The notes below the pieces were generated by a model. That model had not been told where the DNA came from. It saw only the letters and a program-made list of their open reading frames with translations, and searched no databases. Below, one piece after another: positions 33,721 to 42,628 of a stretch of DNA of 64,000 bases. The position numbers and the translations under genes were made by a program. The stretch lies in assembly GCA_919901745.1 (NCBI GenBank), contig CAKKPP010000006.1, positions 1 to 64,000 of the forward strand, read 5' to 3'. The stretch comes from Chloroflexota bacterium (GTDB taxonomy: Bacteria; Chloroflexota; Limnocylindria; Limnocylindrales; CSP1-4). The number at the start of each line of letters is the position of its first letter. The stretch's first letter is position 1.

Positions 33721-33984
33721 TCAGGTCTGGTTCGGCGGCGCCACGGCCCCGATGATGAGACGCACGATGACCGCCCCGACGAACGCGATGACGATCGCCC
33801 CGAGGAGGCCACTGGGATCGCCGATCTGGAGCTCACGCGACAGGAAGCCGCCGATGATCCCACCGAGGATTCCGACGAGCAGGTTGGGCAGGCAGCCGCG
33901 CGCCGACTTTCCGGGGACCACGAGGCCCGACAGGATGCCGGCGAGAAGGCCGACCACCAACCAGCCAAAGAGTTCGAGCTGCAT
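33721..33984 (-). CDS. GlsB/YeaQ/YmgE-family membrane protein
   Basis: An 87-residue protein with three hydrophobic helices (LFGWLVVGLLAGILSGLVV, LLVGILGGIIGGFL and GLLGAIVIAFVGAVIVRLII). The glycine-rich loop PNLLVGILGGIIGGFLSREL is the signature of the transglycosylase-associated (GlsB/YeaQ/YmgE) family. Members are general-stress membrane proteins of unclear biochemistry. TAGACT 7 nt before the ATG indicates a leaderless mRNA, and this hexamer overlaps the end of the alpha/beta hydrolase gene. Confidence 0.9.
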   Translation of the reverse strand: MQLELFGWLVVGLLAGILSGLVVPGKSARGCLPNLLVGILGGIIGGFLSRELQIGDPSGLLGAIVIAFVGAVIVRLIIGAVAPPNQT

Positions 33985-33991
33985 GAGTTTG

Positions 33992-33997
33992 AGTCTA
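33992..33997 (-). promoter_or_regulatory. -10 element of the GlsB-like gene, leaderless type
   Basis: TAGACT on the minus strand is followed by 7 nt and the ATG at 33984. It overlaps the stop region of the upstream hydrolase gene. Confidence 0.5.
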
Positions 33998-34819
33998 GCC
34001 CACCACGAACCGGGCCACCGCCGTCACGAATTCGTCCGGATGCGTGTGGTGGGCGGCGTGCCGAGCTCCCGAAATGACGACGACATGCCCGTTGCTGAGG
34101 CGCGCGTCGAGTGCCCGCGTCGCCTCGCCGAAGGTCTCGAGTCCGGCTCCGCCGAGGATCTGCAGGACCGGGACCCGAACGGCGCTCAGGGCGCCGAGTG
34201 AGGCGGCCGGATCGCCCTCGGCGTCGATCTCCCGCACGATCGTCCGTGCCGCCGCCCGTCGGAGCGGCCAGACCGGATCGGCTCGAAATGCCGTGAGCTC
34301 GGCCTCGGGCATGCCGACGACGGCCGTCATGAACAGGGTCAGGAGACCGTCCAGGTCGCCGGCGTCGGCCAGGGCACCGAGAGCGGCCACCGTGGCGCGG
34401 CTGTGGTAGCTCTGACCCTCGGGTGTCGGGGCACCCTCATAGGAGACGACCCGCCCGATCGCGCTGGAGCGCAGGGCTGCCCCGAGGCCGACCCGGCCGC
34501 CGTACGAGTGCCCGACCACGACCACCGACCGATCCGTTTCAGCGGCCACCGTGTCGGCGACCGTGGCGACATCCTCGAACTCGCGCTCGATCGCGTAGAG
34601 CGGGCCGTCCCCGGACGCACCTCGACCTCGTCGGTCGACGGCGTAGATCCGGAAGCGCTCGGCAAGCCGTGGGCCGACGACGCGAAAGGTGGTGTGGTCG
34701 GAGGTCGCACCGTGGACCAGGATCAGCGGAGGCCCGTCCGCGGGACCCGATTCGAAGAGAGCGATCGGGGTCCCATCGGGGGAGTGGACGAACCGGGGTG
34801 GCTGGCCGGCGGTCGTCAA
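33995..34819 (-). CDS. Alpha/beta hydrolase
   Basis: A 274-residue alpha/beta hydrolase. The oxyanion strand is PLILVHGATSDHTTFR, the nucleophile elbow VVVGHSYGGRVGLGA, and the catalytic histidine region ISGARHAAHHTHPDEFV. The acid lies after VPVLQILGGAG, where Gly-Ala-Gly replaces the more usual Asp-containing GxxD. The substrate is unknown. The TTG start overlaps the stop of the upstream 6-phosphogluconolactonase gene as TTGA, making it the last gene of the pentose phosphate operon. An upstream in-frame ATG at 34900 would overlap that gene by 80 nt and is less likely. Confidence 0.85.
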   Translation of the reverse strand: MTTAGQPPRFVHSPDGTPIALFESGPADGPPLILVHGATSDHTTFRVVGPRLAERFRIYAVDRRGRGASGDGPLYAIEREFEDVATVADTVAAETDRSVVVVGHSYGGRVGLGAALRSSAIGRVVSYEGAPTPEGQSYHSRATVAALGALADAGDLDGLLTLFMTAVVGMPEAELTAFRADPVWPLRRAAARTIVREIDAEGDPAASLGALSAVRVPVLQILGGAGLETFGEATRALDARLSNGHVVVISGARHAAHHTHPDEFVTAVARFVVG

Positions 34820-36093
34820 CCCGCGTCGATTTCCATCGCCGGTCGAGCGTCCCGTTCGCGCCGCGCGTCCTCTGCGCGTTGCCCGTCGGGCGGACGCCAC
34901 GCCATCCGCACGTCCGGCTGGCGCTCCTCGTTAGCGGACCCATCGCCAAAGGCGATCTCGTTGAATCCCCGACGCCGGTAGAACGCCCGGGCGCGTTCGT
35001 TGACCTCGAACGTATAGAGCTCGAGGCCATCTGGACGCCGATCGCGGGCGAGGCTCATGAGTCGCGAGCCGATCCCGCGACCCTGCTGATCCGGATGAAC
35101 GTACAGCTGCTCGACCGTTGCCGGGCCGAGGATCATCAGCCCAACGATCGCCGCGCCGGGCCCCACGGCGAGCCAGGTCTCCCGGGTCGGCGCCTCGATC
35201 TCGGCGGCGAGCCAGCTCCGGACCGTATCGTCCGGGTGCGCGGGCGGGAAGCTGTACGTGGCGCGGAACGTCGTCAGCCACAGGTCGCTGACCGCGGCGG
35301 CATCGGTCGCCACGCCGCCCGCGTCGGCTCGACGCAACCCGGCCGCGGCCGCGTCCATGATCCAGGTCGTCCCGGGGCGTCGCGCGAGCTGCGCCGGCCA
35401 GCGAGCCGGATCGATGCTCGAGCCCAGGATGTCCGCCAGGACCGACGCCTTACCGGCCCCCGTGACCACAGCAACAACCGCCCGGGCGGCGGCCACGATC
35501 GCCGGGTTGAGCGTGACGCGCGCCACGTGCGGTTCGACATGCGTTGGAGCCGGAATGGCCATGGCCAACGAAGGCGACGTGAGTGCCGGGGAGCCCGGGA
35601 AGACCGACAGGATGTGGCCGTCCGGACCCACGCCGAGGAGAACCAGGTCGACGATGGGGACGCCTACGTTCTCGTCGAGGCGGGCAGCGCGCAAGTCGGC
35701 CGCCGTGGCGGCAGCCGCGGCGTCGATCCCCGGGTCGGTCTCGCCGCTCGGCAGCCCGCGGAATGGATGCACGTTGGCCGAAGGCAGCGGAACGCCGACC
35801 GCCAGGAGGTGCTCGACGAGGGGCCGGACGTTCGAGCGGGGATCGTCCGGAAGGACGTAGCGGTCGTCGCCCCACCACACGTGGATGTCGCCCCACGGGA
35901 TCCGGTCGGCCTGCGGCGGGGCTGCCAGGCGATCGTAGATCCCGGCCGGCGTGGACCCACCCGTCGTGACCCAGTCGGCGCGGCCACGGGCGCCGGCTGC
36001 GGCGATCAGCGCGTTCGCGATGAGGTCGGCCGCCCGATCCGCTGCCCGACTCGCGTTCGCGACAACGGCCAGGTCCCCGGACTCGTCGCGCAT
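34816..36093 (-). CDS. pgl: 6-phosphogluconolactonase fused to a GNAT acetyltransferase
   Basis: Residues 1-254 form a DevB-type 6-phosphogluconolactonase: VTTGGSTPAGIYDRL (42-56), HVWWGDDRYVLPDDPRSN (71-88), LVLLGVGPDGHILSVFPG (150-167) and the family end TWIMDAAAAG. Residues about 265-402 form a GNAT N-acyltransferase: the acetyl-CoA loop is VHPDQQGRGIGSRL (332-345) and the last strand is FEVNERARAFYRRRGF. A normal lactonase has about 240-260 residues, so the second domain is a true addition. It hydrolyses 6-phosphogluconolactone made by Zwf. The GNAT substrate is unknown. The ATG overlaps the opcA stop by one base. Confidence 0.9.
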   Translation of the reverse strand: MRDESGDLAVVANASRAADRAADLIANALIAAAGARGRADWVTTGGSTPAGIYDRLAAPPQADRIPWGDIHVWWGDDRYVLPDDPRSNVRPLVEHLLAVGVPLPSANVHPFRGLPSGETDPGIDAAAAATAADLRAARLDENVGVPIVDLVLLGVGPDGHILSVFPGSPALTSPSLAMAIPAPTHVEPHVARVTLNPAIVAAARAVVAVVTGAGKASVLADILGSSIDPARWPAQLARRPGTTWIMDAAAAGLRRADAGGVATDAAAVSDLWLTTFRATYSFPPAHPDDTVRSWLAAEIEAPTRETWLAVGPGAAIVGLMILGPATVEQLYVHPDQQGRGIGSRLMSLARDRRPDGLELYTFEVNERARAFYRRRGFNEIAFGDGSANEERQPDVRMAWRPPDGQRAEDARRERDARPAMEIDAG

Positions 36094-37316
36094 CAGCCCG
36101 CGAGGAGCGCGGCGAGCCGGATCGCGTTCGTCCCGACAGGGTCGCGGCCGGTCAGCTCGAGGGCCTCGGCGAGGAGATCCTCCTCCGTGCGTCGCGGCGC
36201 ACGGAAGTCCCGCTCGAGCATGGTGACGCCGTCGAGCCAGGCGCGGACCTGAACCGTCTCCGCCTCGGCGGTCACGCTCACGCGGAGCTCGGATCCCCGT
36301 CGTTCGGCGAGCAGGTCCACTCGAAGGGTGGTGCCGCTCGGTGCGCTGCTGGTAACCGGCTTGAGGGTGACCCCGACCTCCCGGCGGCCGGATCGGAGCG
36401 CTGCCTCGAGCAGTTGGCCCGCCCAGCCGCTCGCGCCGGCGGTCAACGGGCGCTCGACGGTCATCCCGAGTCGCGACGCAAGCCAGGCCACGTGGTACAG
36501 GGGTTTGACGACATTCGACGTTCCGGCAACGCCCGTGTCGTCGTGCGATGCATACGTCACCTCGACGGCCCGCAACGAGTTCACGTACGGCAGGAGATCC
36601 GGCATGTCGAAGGTCGACGCGATCGCTTCTCGCCAGCGTGACTGGCGAGTCAGGGCGAAGTCCGTCACGGCAAGGGACGGATCCTGGAACAGGGCTGCCA
36701 TGGAGCGGAGGCGCGCGAGCCCGTCACCGGACCACATCGATCCGTCGACGAGCAGACGATCGGCCATCCCCACGATCTCGTCTGCCATCGGGGTTCCGAA
36801 CGGCGGCTCGCCGGGCCACCAGACCGTGACCGGCAGGTCGTGAACGAGGAGTGGCGCGACGATGGCCTGGAGGTGCCGGCCCGCCTCGCCCCCGGCGGTC
36901 AGGTAGATGATCTCGGCACAGACTTCGGGGGCATCGGCCCGGGGCAGGACGCAGTGCGCCTGGATCTGGCCGTCGAGCCAGGCCGGGCCGTCGGGATCGA
37001 CCGGCGAAAGGATCAGCGTCCGTGAGGGATGGCGGCCGGTCAATCTGCTGATGATCGACGCCGAGTGCTCGCCAAGTTCAGGGCGCCGAGCGACGACGAC
37101 GAGGTTGAGCACGCTCGTGCGAGCCGCGATGTGACGGGCGGCCCGACCGTCACCGCTGACATCGGTCGCCAGGTCGGGCTGCGCCCAGATTCGAGCGAGC
37201 TCTTTCTCGATCCCGGCGATCGTCCTGGCCCGCGACGCCCAGCGCATGACCGGGACGCCCGGTGCCGAGTCGATCGAGGCGATCCAGCCGCCCACCGGCG
37301 GCTCGAGCATTGTCAT
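36093..37316 (-). CDS. opcA: Glucose-6-phosphate dehydrogenase assembly protein OpcA
   Basis: OpcA activates or assembles glucose-6-phosphate dehydrogenase in cyanobacteria and actinobacteria. The 407-residue protein shows RTSVLNLVVVARRPELGEHS, GRHPSRTLILSPVDP, HDLPVTVWWPGEPPFG and ADRLLVDGSMW, the usual core. The ATG at 37316 is chosen because GGGGAG lies five bases upstream and the gap to the zwf stop is then 13 nt. The longer frame from 37355 would overlap zwf by 26 nt. Sits between zwf and pgl, as expected. Confidence 0.92.
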   Translation of the reverse strand: MTMLEPPVGGWIASIDSAPGVPVMRWASRARTIAGIEKELARIWAQPDLATDVSGDGRAARHIAARTSVLNLVVVARRPELGEHSASIISRLTGRHPSRTLILSPVDPDGPAWLDGQIQAHCVLPRADAPEVCAEIIYLTAGGEAGRHLQAIVAPLLVHDLPVTVWWPGEPPFGTPMADEIVGMADRLLVDGSMWSGDGLARLRSMAALFQDPSLAVTDFALTRQSRWREAIASTFDMPDLLPYVNSLRAVEVTYASHDDTGVAGTSNVVKPLYHVAWLASRLGMTVERPLTAGASGWAGQLLEAALRSGRREVGVTLKPVTSSAPSGTTLRVDLLAERRGSELRVSVTAEAETVQVRAWLDGVTMLERDFRAPRRTEEDLLAEALELTGRDPVGTNAIRLAALLAG

Positions 37317-37329
37317 CGCCGCTCCCCGC

Positions 37330-38958
37330 TCAGATTCGCCGCCAACGCCGGCCATCGGTTTCCATCAACTGGTCGGCCGCGGGCGGCCCCCAGGTGCCGG
37401 CCGCGTAGTCGGGGAATGGGGGCGCCGGCCGGCCGGCCCAGGCCTCGAGGATCGGCGTCACGATTCCCCATGCCGCCTCTGCCTCGTCGGCCCGGGTGAA
37501 CAGCGACGCGTCGCCGAGGAGGGCGTCGAGGATGAGCGTCTCATAGGCATCGGGCGAGTCGACCGAGAACGCCGAGCCGTAGGTGAAGTCCATGTTGACG
37601 GTGCGGATGTCGAGCCCGAGGCCGGGCACCTTGGAGCCGAATCGGAGGAGGATTCCCTCGTCCGGCTGGACCCGGATCGCGAGAAGGTTGGGTTCGGGAT
37701 CGACGGCCGCCTCACGGAAGAGGCGGTGGGGGACCGGACGGAACTGGATCGCGATTTCGGTCGCCCGCTTGGGCAGGCGCTTGCCCATTCGCAGGTAGAA
37801 CGGCACGCCGGACCAGCGCCAGTCATCGATCGCGAACTTCGCCGCGACGTAGGTCTCGGTCTCGGATGCCGCGTGGACGGCGGGTTCGGATCGATAGCCG
37901 GGGACTTGCTCACCCGAGACCCAGCCCGGCCCGTACTGGCCGCGGATCACGTCGCGGTCGATCTCCGCGGGCGTCATGTCGGCGACCGCGCGCATCACCT
38001 TGACCTTCTCGTCGCGCAGGGCGTCGGCGTCCATCGTGGCCGGCGGCTCCATCGCCACCAGTGCAAGGAGCTGGAGGAGGTGGTTCTGGAGGAAGTCGCG
38101 GCTGGCGCCGGTCTCCTCGTAGAACGCCCCGCGGCCCTCGACTCCGATCGATTCCGCAACGGTGATCTGCACGTGGTCCACGTAGCGCCGATTCCAGAGC
38201 GGCTCGAAGATCCCGTTCCCAAAACGGAACACGAGCAGGTTGCGGACGGTCTCCTTGCCCAGGTAGTGGTCGATCCGGTAGACCTGCTTCTCGCGAAAGA
38301 CCTTGCCCACTTCGCGATTGAGTCGGATGGCCGAGTCGCGATCGCGCCCGAACGGCTTCTCGATGACGACGCGGCGCCAGCCACCGCCGTGGACCTCGTG
38401 GTCGAGGCCGACACGTCCGAGCTGGCCGATGACGAGCGGGAACGCGGACGACTGCGTCGCGAGGTAGTACAGCCGGTTGCCGCGGGTCCCGTGGGTCTGG
38501 TCGAGCCCGTCCAGGCGCGTGGCCAGCCGCTCGAACATGCCGTCGTCGTCGAAGTCGCCCTGGTGGTAGTCGACGCGGTCCAGGAACGTGCGCACCGGCT
38601 CGGTCTCCAGCGGCACCCGGCTGAACGTCTCCAGGGCCGTGCGGGCCTCGGCGCGGAAGGACGCATCGTCGTAGTCGCGACGCCCGATGGCCACCACGCG
38701 GTATTCGTGCGGCAGGAGATTGGTCCGCCACAGCTGATAGAGGGCAGGGAGGACCTTGCGGCGGGTCAGGTCTCCCGTCGCACCGAACAGGACGAACACG
38801 TGCGGGTCCGGCACCCGCTCAAGGCGAAGCCCGTCGCGCAGGGGGTTGTGGTCCGGCTTTCGGCTGCGCCGCCGTTTGCCGTCGCGCGCGAGGCGCAGGT
38901 CCAACGCGGTCTGGGGAGCATCTCTTGCGGAGGCAGGCGTCGGCGTCTTCACGGCCAC
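37330..38958 (-). CDS. zwf: Glucose-6-phosphate 1-dehydrogenase
   Basis: Zwf makes 6-phosphogluconolactone and NADPH. The cofactor loop is FVLFGATGDLTRRKV (around residues 55-69) and the active site RIDHYLGKETVRN contains the catalytic histidine region. Later comes FYLRMGKRLPKRATEI. The 542 residues include an N-terminal extension of about 50 residues compared with E. coli Zwf. The GTG at 38958 begins two bases after the rpiB stop, with a GGCGGGA sequence just before it. A second GTG at 38952 is an alternative. Confidence 0.96.
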   Translation of the reverse strand: MAVKTPTPASARDAPQTALDLRLARDGKRRRSRKPDHNPLRDGLRLERVPDPHVFVLFGATGDLTRRKVLPALYQLWRTNLLPHEYRVVAIGRRDYDDASFRAEARTALETFSRVPLETEPVRTFLDRVDYHQGDFDDDGMFERLATRLDGLDQTHGTRGNRLYYLATQSSAFPLVIGQLGRVGLDHEVHGGGWRRVVIEKPFGRDRDSAIRLNREVGKVFREKQVYRIDHYLGKETVRNLLVFRFGNGIFEPLWNRRYVDHVQITVAESIGVEGRGAFYEETGASRDFLQNHLLQLLALVAMEPPATMDADALRDEKVKVMRAVADMTPAEIDRDVIRGQYGPGWVSGEQVPGYRSEPAVHAASETETYVAAKFAIDDWRWSGVPFYLRMGKRLPKRATEIAIQFRPVPHRLFREAAVDPEPNLLAIRVQPDEGILLRFGSKVPGLGLDIRTVNMDFTYGSAFSVDSPDAYETLILDALLGDASLFTRADEAEAAWGIVTPILEAWAGRPAPPFPDYAAGTWGPPAADQLMETDGRRWRRI

Positions 38959-38960
38959 GG

Positions 38961-39431
38961 TCAGGTCCCGCCTGCCGTCCCTGATTGCTCGATGGCGGCG
39001 ACCTTGGCCAGGCGGCGACGGTGGCGTTCCTCGCCGCTGAACCTGGCGTTCAGGAACGCAACGGCGCACTCGAAGGCGGGCTCGGCCCCGATCACGCGAG
39101 CCCCCAGTGTCAGGACGTTCATGTCGTCGTGTTCCACGCCCTGATGAGCGCTGTACGTGTCGTGGCAGACGGCCGCCCGGATGCCGCGGATCTTGTTGGC
39201 GGCCACCGACGCGCCGACGCCCGAGCCGCAGATCAGGATGCCGCGATCCGCGCTCCCGGCCAGGATCGCCGCGCCGAGGCGGACCGCAAGGTCGGGGTAG
39301 TCGTCGGTTGGATCCGACCCATCGCCGCCCAGGTCCACGAGCTCATGGCCGAGACCAGCTGCGCCGAGGCGACCCAGCAAGTCCTCCTTCAGCGCCGCTC
39401 CCGCGTGATCGGCGGCAAAGGCAATGCGCAT
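38961..39431 (-). CDS. rpiB: Ribose-5-phosphate isomerase B
   Basis: RpiB interconverts ribulose-5-phosphate and ribose-5-phosphate. The 156-residue protein starts [18 protein letters not shown] with the substrate-binding Asp8/His9. It carries the active-site cysteine Cys68 in [12 protein letters not shown] and the [18 protein letters not shown] segment with further catalytic histidines. The length fits LacAB/RpiB proteins. GGAGG eight bases upstream supports the ATG. It lies between tkt (12-nt gap) and zwf. Confidence 0.95.
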   Translation of the reverse strand: MRIAFAADHAGAALKEDLLGRLGAAGLGHELVDLGGDGSDPTDDYPDLAVRLGAAILAGSADRGILICGSGVGASVAANKIRGIRAAVCHDTYSAHQGVEHDDMNVLTLGARVIGAEPAFECAVAFLNARFSGEERHRRRLAKVAAIEQSGTAGGT

Positions 39432-39443
39432 CTCCCGACCTCC

Positions 39444-41528
39444 TCAGCGGTTCCGGGCCAGCCCGTGGGGCTGGTGACCCGGATCCAGCGTGGGGATCCG
39501 CCCGCGAAGCCCATCCCGCGCGACCCCACGGCCGATCTCGGCGACGCGTTCCGTGCTGAACCCGAAGTGGGCAAAGATCTGGTCCCCGGGCGCGGAAGCC
39601 CCGAAGTGGTCGATGCCGACGATGGCGCCCTCGTCGCCGGCGTAACGCTCCCATCCAAGGCTGATTCCGGCCTCCACGGTGACGCGCCGGCGGACCGCCG
39701 CAGGCAGCACCGACTCACGGTAGGCGACCTCCTGCGCCTCGAACCGCTCCCAGCAGGGGAGCGACACGACCCGGGTCGCGATCCCCTCGGCCTCGAGCGT
39801 CTCGGCCGCCCCGAACGCGAGCTGCAGTTCCGAGCCGGTCGCGATGAGGATGAGCTCCGGTGCACCACCGCGTGCCTCCGAGGAGGCCGCGCGCAGCACG
39901 TACCCGCCCCGGGCGACGCCGTTCCGTGCCAGCTCGGCCGTCCCGGGCAGCGTCGTCAGTTTCTGGCGAGTGAACGCCAGAGCCACCGGTCCGTCTCCCC
40001 GCTCCACGGCCATCCGCCAGGCCGCGGCCGCCTCGTTGGCATCGCCGGGGCGCACGAACCACAGGTTGGGAATGGCGCGCAGGGCCGCGTAGTGCTCAAC
40101 CGGCTGATGGGTGGGCCCGTCCTCGCCGAGGCCCACCGAATCGTGCGTCCAGACGTAGATCACGTGGAGGCCGGCGATGGCGGCAATCCGCACCGAGCCG
40201 CGCATGTAGTCGCTGAAGGTCAGGAAGGTCGCGCAGTAGGGCACGAACCCGCCGTGATAGGCAATGCCATTCGTGATTCCGCCCATGCCGTGCTCCCGGA
40301 CGCCGAACCGGAGATTGCGGCCGGCCTCGTCCGCGCTGAAATTGGCGGCGCCCTTGATGTCGGTCAGGTTGGATTCCGAGAGGTCGGCCGCGCCACCAAA
40401 CAATTCCGGGACCGGTTCCGCGAGCGCCTGGATCGCGTCCTGGCTGGCGTTGCGGGTGGCGACGGCGGTTCCGGTTTCGTAGGTTGCCAGGCCGTTGTCC
40501 CAGCCCGTGGCCGGCTCGCCGTTCAGGCGTCGACGCAGTTCGGTCGCACGGTCCGGGTATGCCCCTGCGTAGGCATCCATCCGCGCGTCCCAATCGCTTG
40601 CCTGCTCTTCGCCTCGGGCGATCGCCTCGCGGAAGATCGTCAGGGCATCCGCGGGGATCGCGAACTGCGCGTCCGGATCCCAGCCGTAGGCCTCCTTCGT
40701 CAGGCGGACCTCGTCCGGGCCGAGCGGCGCCCCGTGGGCCTTCTGGGTGTCCTGCTTGTTGGGGCTGCCGAACCCGATGTTCGTCCGAACGGCGATCAGG
40801 CTGGGCCGCGGATCCTCGCGGGCCGCGTCGATGGCTGCACCGATCGCCGTCGTATCGGTGCCGTCCACAACCCGCTGCGTGTGCCAGCTGTATGCGTCGA
40901 AGCGCTGCAGGACGTCCTCGGACCAGGCCATTGCCGTTGGTCCGTCGAGCTGGATGTTGTTGTCGTCGTAAAGAACGATGAGTTTGCCGAGACGCACATG
41001 GCCGGCCAGGCTCGCGGCCTCCGAGGCGACGCCCTCCTGGAGGTCGCCGTCCGAGCAGATCACGTACGTTCGATGATTCACGATCTCATGGCCGTCCCGA
41101 TTGAACTCTGCGGCGAGGCGCCGCTCGGCGATCGCCATGCCGACGCCATTTGCAAATCCCTGACCCAGCGGCCCGGTGGTCGCCTCGACACCCGGGGTGA
41201 GGCCGAATTCGGGATGGCCCGGCGTGCGCGAGCCCCACTGTCGAAACGCCATCAGGTCGTCCAGCGAGACGTCGTAGCCGGTCAGATGAAGGAGCGAATA
41301 GAGGAGCATCGAGGCGTGGCCCGCGGACAGGACGAACCGGTCGCGGTCCGGCCAGGCCGGGTGCGTCGGGGCGTGGCGCAGGTACCTGGTCCACAGCACG
41401 AAGGCCATGGGTGCCGCGCCCATCGGCGCGCCGGGGTGGCCCGAATTGGCCCTCTGGACGCCGTCGATCGAGAGCGTCCGGATCGTGTCGATGGCCAGGC
41501 GCTCGAGGGACGGTGGTGCGAGGGTCAT
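39444..41528 (-). CDS. tkt: Transketolase
   Basis: A thiamine-diphosphate enzyme of the pentose phosphate and Calvin-type pathways, 694 residues (family about 660-700). Landmarks: [37 protein letters not shown], the ThDP/metal loop CSDGDLQEG with DDNNIQLDG, the catalytic glutamate region [14 protein letters not shown], and [17 protein letters not shown]. Start at 41528 is chosen because GGAGAG lies upstream. The in-frame ATG at 41570 coincides with a TACGAT hexamer that is more likely the promoter. First gene of the operon tkt-rpiB-zwf-opcA-pgl-hydrolase; divergent from psuK. Confidence 0.96.
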   Translation of the reverse strand: MTLAPPSLERLAIDTIRTLSIDGVQRANSGHPGAPMGAAPMAFVLWTRYLRHAPTHPAWPDRDRFVLSAGHASMLLYSLLHLTGYDVSLDDLMAFRQWGSRTPGHPEFGLTPGVEATTGPLGQGFANGVGMAIAERRLAAEFNRDGHEIVNHRTYVICSDGDLQEGVASEAASLAGHVRLGKLIVLYDDNNIQLDGPTAMAWSEDVLQRFDAYSWHTQRVVDGTDTTAIGAAIDAAREDPRPSLIAVRTNIGFGSPNKQDTQKAHGAPLGPDEVRLTKEAYGWDPDAQFAIPADALTIFREAIARGEEQASDWDARMDAYAGAYPDRATELRRRLNGEPATGWDNGLATYETGTAVATRNASQDAIQALAEPVPELFGGAADLSESNLTDIKGAANFSADEAGRNLRFGVREHGMGGITNGIAYHGGFVPYCATFLTFSDYMRGSVRIAAIAGLHVIYVWTHDSVGLGEDGPTHQPVEHYAALRAIPNLWFVRPGDANEAAAAWRMAVERGDGPVALAFTRQKLTTLPGTAELARNGVARGGYVLRAASSEARGGAPELILIATGSELQLAFGAAETLEAEGIATRVVSLPCWERFEAQEVAYRESVLPAAVRRRVTVEAGISLGWERYAGDEGAIVGIDHFGASAPGDQIFAHFGFSTERVAEIGRGVARDGLRGRIPTLDPGHQPHGLARNR

Positions 41529-41568
41529 CGGGTCGGGCTCTCCGTGCAGGCGGGACGGGGATGTCGGC

Positions 41569-41574
41569 ATCGTA
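41569..41574 (-). promoter_or_regulatory. -10 element of the tkt operon
   Basis: TACGAT on the minus strand lies about 40 nt before the chosen tkt start and overlaps a discarded upstream ATG. The predicted leader of about 34 nt contains GGAGAG. Confidence 0.4.
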
Positions 41575-41636
41575 CATCGGTCGTCGGCGGCAGCACGTTG
41601 CCTTCAGGGGGCCGACCCTCACCCGTCGGACCCGGC

Positions 41637-41642
41637 TACCAT
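41637..41642 (+). promoter_or_regulatory. -10 element of psuK, leaderless type
   Basis: TACCAT is followed by 7 nt and the ATG at 41650. No ribosome binding site is present. Confidence 0.5.
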
Positions 41643-41649
41643 CGGCGCG

Positions 41650-42600
41650 ATGGCTTCGCAGCAACGGCCCGTCCAGCCTCGTCGCCCGCGTGTCATCGTG
41701 CTCGGCGACCTCATGGTGGACGTCGTCATGGCGCCGGGGCGGGCGCTGGAATCCGGGACGGACGTTCCCGGCCGCGTGCGCCTGCGCCAGGGCGGATCCG
41801 CGGCCAACACGGCCGTCTGGCTGGCGCGACTCGGGGTGCGAGCCGAGCTCGTCTGCGCGGTCGGCCGCGACCGCGCCGGCAGGGCACTCGTCGATTCCGT
41901 TCGGGGCGACGGTGTGATCGTCCGCGGTCCGCGGGTCGCCGGCTCGCCGAGCGGACGCATCGGCGTCGTCGTGGCGCCGGGCGGCGAGCGCTCCTTCGTC
42001 GCCGACCGGGGTGCCGCCGATGACCTCGACGCCGCCGACCTGCGTCCGGCGTGGTTCGAGCGGATCGATCTTCTGCACCTTCCCGCCTACTCCCTGCTGG
42101 GGCTGTCGCTCGGAGCTGCGGGGCGGCGGGCGGTCTCACTTGCGCGTGCGGCCGGGGGGATGGTGACCGTGGACCTGTCCTCGAGCGGACCGCTGCTCGC
42201 CGACGGCCGGCGCGCGGCGCGCGACCTGATTCGGAGCGTGGCACCGGACTTGATCTTCGCAACCGTCGCCGAGGTGACGGCGTTCATCGGCTCTGCGTCG
42301 CCCGAGGTCCTCCTCGACATTGCGCCGGCCGCCGTGATCAAGCGCGGGGCACAGGGCGCGACCATCGTGGCCACGGACGGCGACCACCGACTGCGCTTCG
42401 AGGTTGCCACGCGGCCGATCGCGGCCACGGACACAACGGGTGCCGGCGACGCGTTCGACGCGGGGTTCATCGTCGGCTGGCTGGCAGCCCTGGCTGCGGG
42501 ACGACCGACGGCGGGAGCACTCCAGCAGGCGGCGCTCGCAGGTCATCGCGTGGCCGCGCGCCACCTGGTCCGCGACGTCGGAGACCTGCCGCTGCTCTGA
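41650..42600 (+). CDS. psuK: PfkB-family carbohydrate kinase, probably pseudouridine kinase
   Basis: A 316-residue ribokinase-fold enzyme. The glycine-rich N-terminal motif is RLRQGGSAANTAVWLARLG. The C-terminal PfkB signature DTTGAGDAFDAGFIVGWL (around residues 260-277) contains the catalytic aspartate. The next gene is pseudouridine-5'-phosphate glycosidase, so phosphorylation of pseudouridine is the best guess; ribokinase-like alternatives remain. Start fixed by the leaderless-type -10. Confidence 0.85.
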   Translation: MASQQRPVQPRRPRVIVLGDLMVDVVMAPGRALESGTDVPGRVRLRQGGSAANTAVWLARLGVRAELVCAVGRDRAGRALVDSVRGDGVIVRGPRVAGSPSGRIGVVVAPGGERSFVADRGAADDLDAADLRPAWFERIDLLHLPAYSLLGLSLGAAGRRAVSLARAAGGMVTVDLSSSGPLLADGRRAARDLIRSVAPDLIFATVAEVTAFIGSASPEVLLDIAPAAVIKRGAQGATIVATDGDHRLRFEVATRPIAATDTTGAGDAFDAGFIVGWLAALAAGRPTAGALQQAALAGHRVAARHLVRDVGDLPLL

Positions 42601-42616
42601 CGACCGGACCGCGCGC

Positions 42617-42622
42617 TACGCT
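42617..42622 (+). promoter_or_regulatory. -10 element of psuG, leaderless type
   Basis: TACGCT is followed by 6 nt and the ATG at 42629, suggesting psuG has its own promoter just after psuK. Confidence 0.45.
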
Positions 42623-42628
42623 GTCGGT

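Noticed and set aside
41529-41570. ATG at 41570 as the transketolase start
   Set aside because: It overlaps a TACGAT -10-like hexamer and lacks a ribosome site, whereas the ATG at 41528 has GGAGAG upstream and matches the family start.
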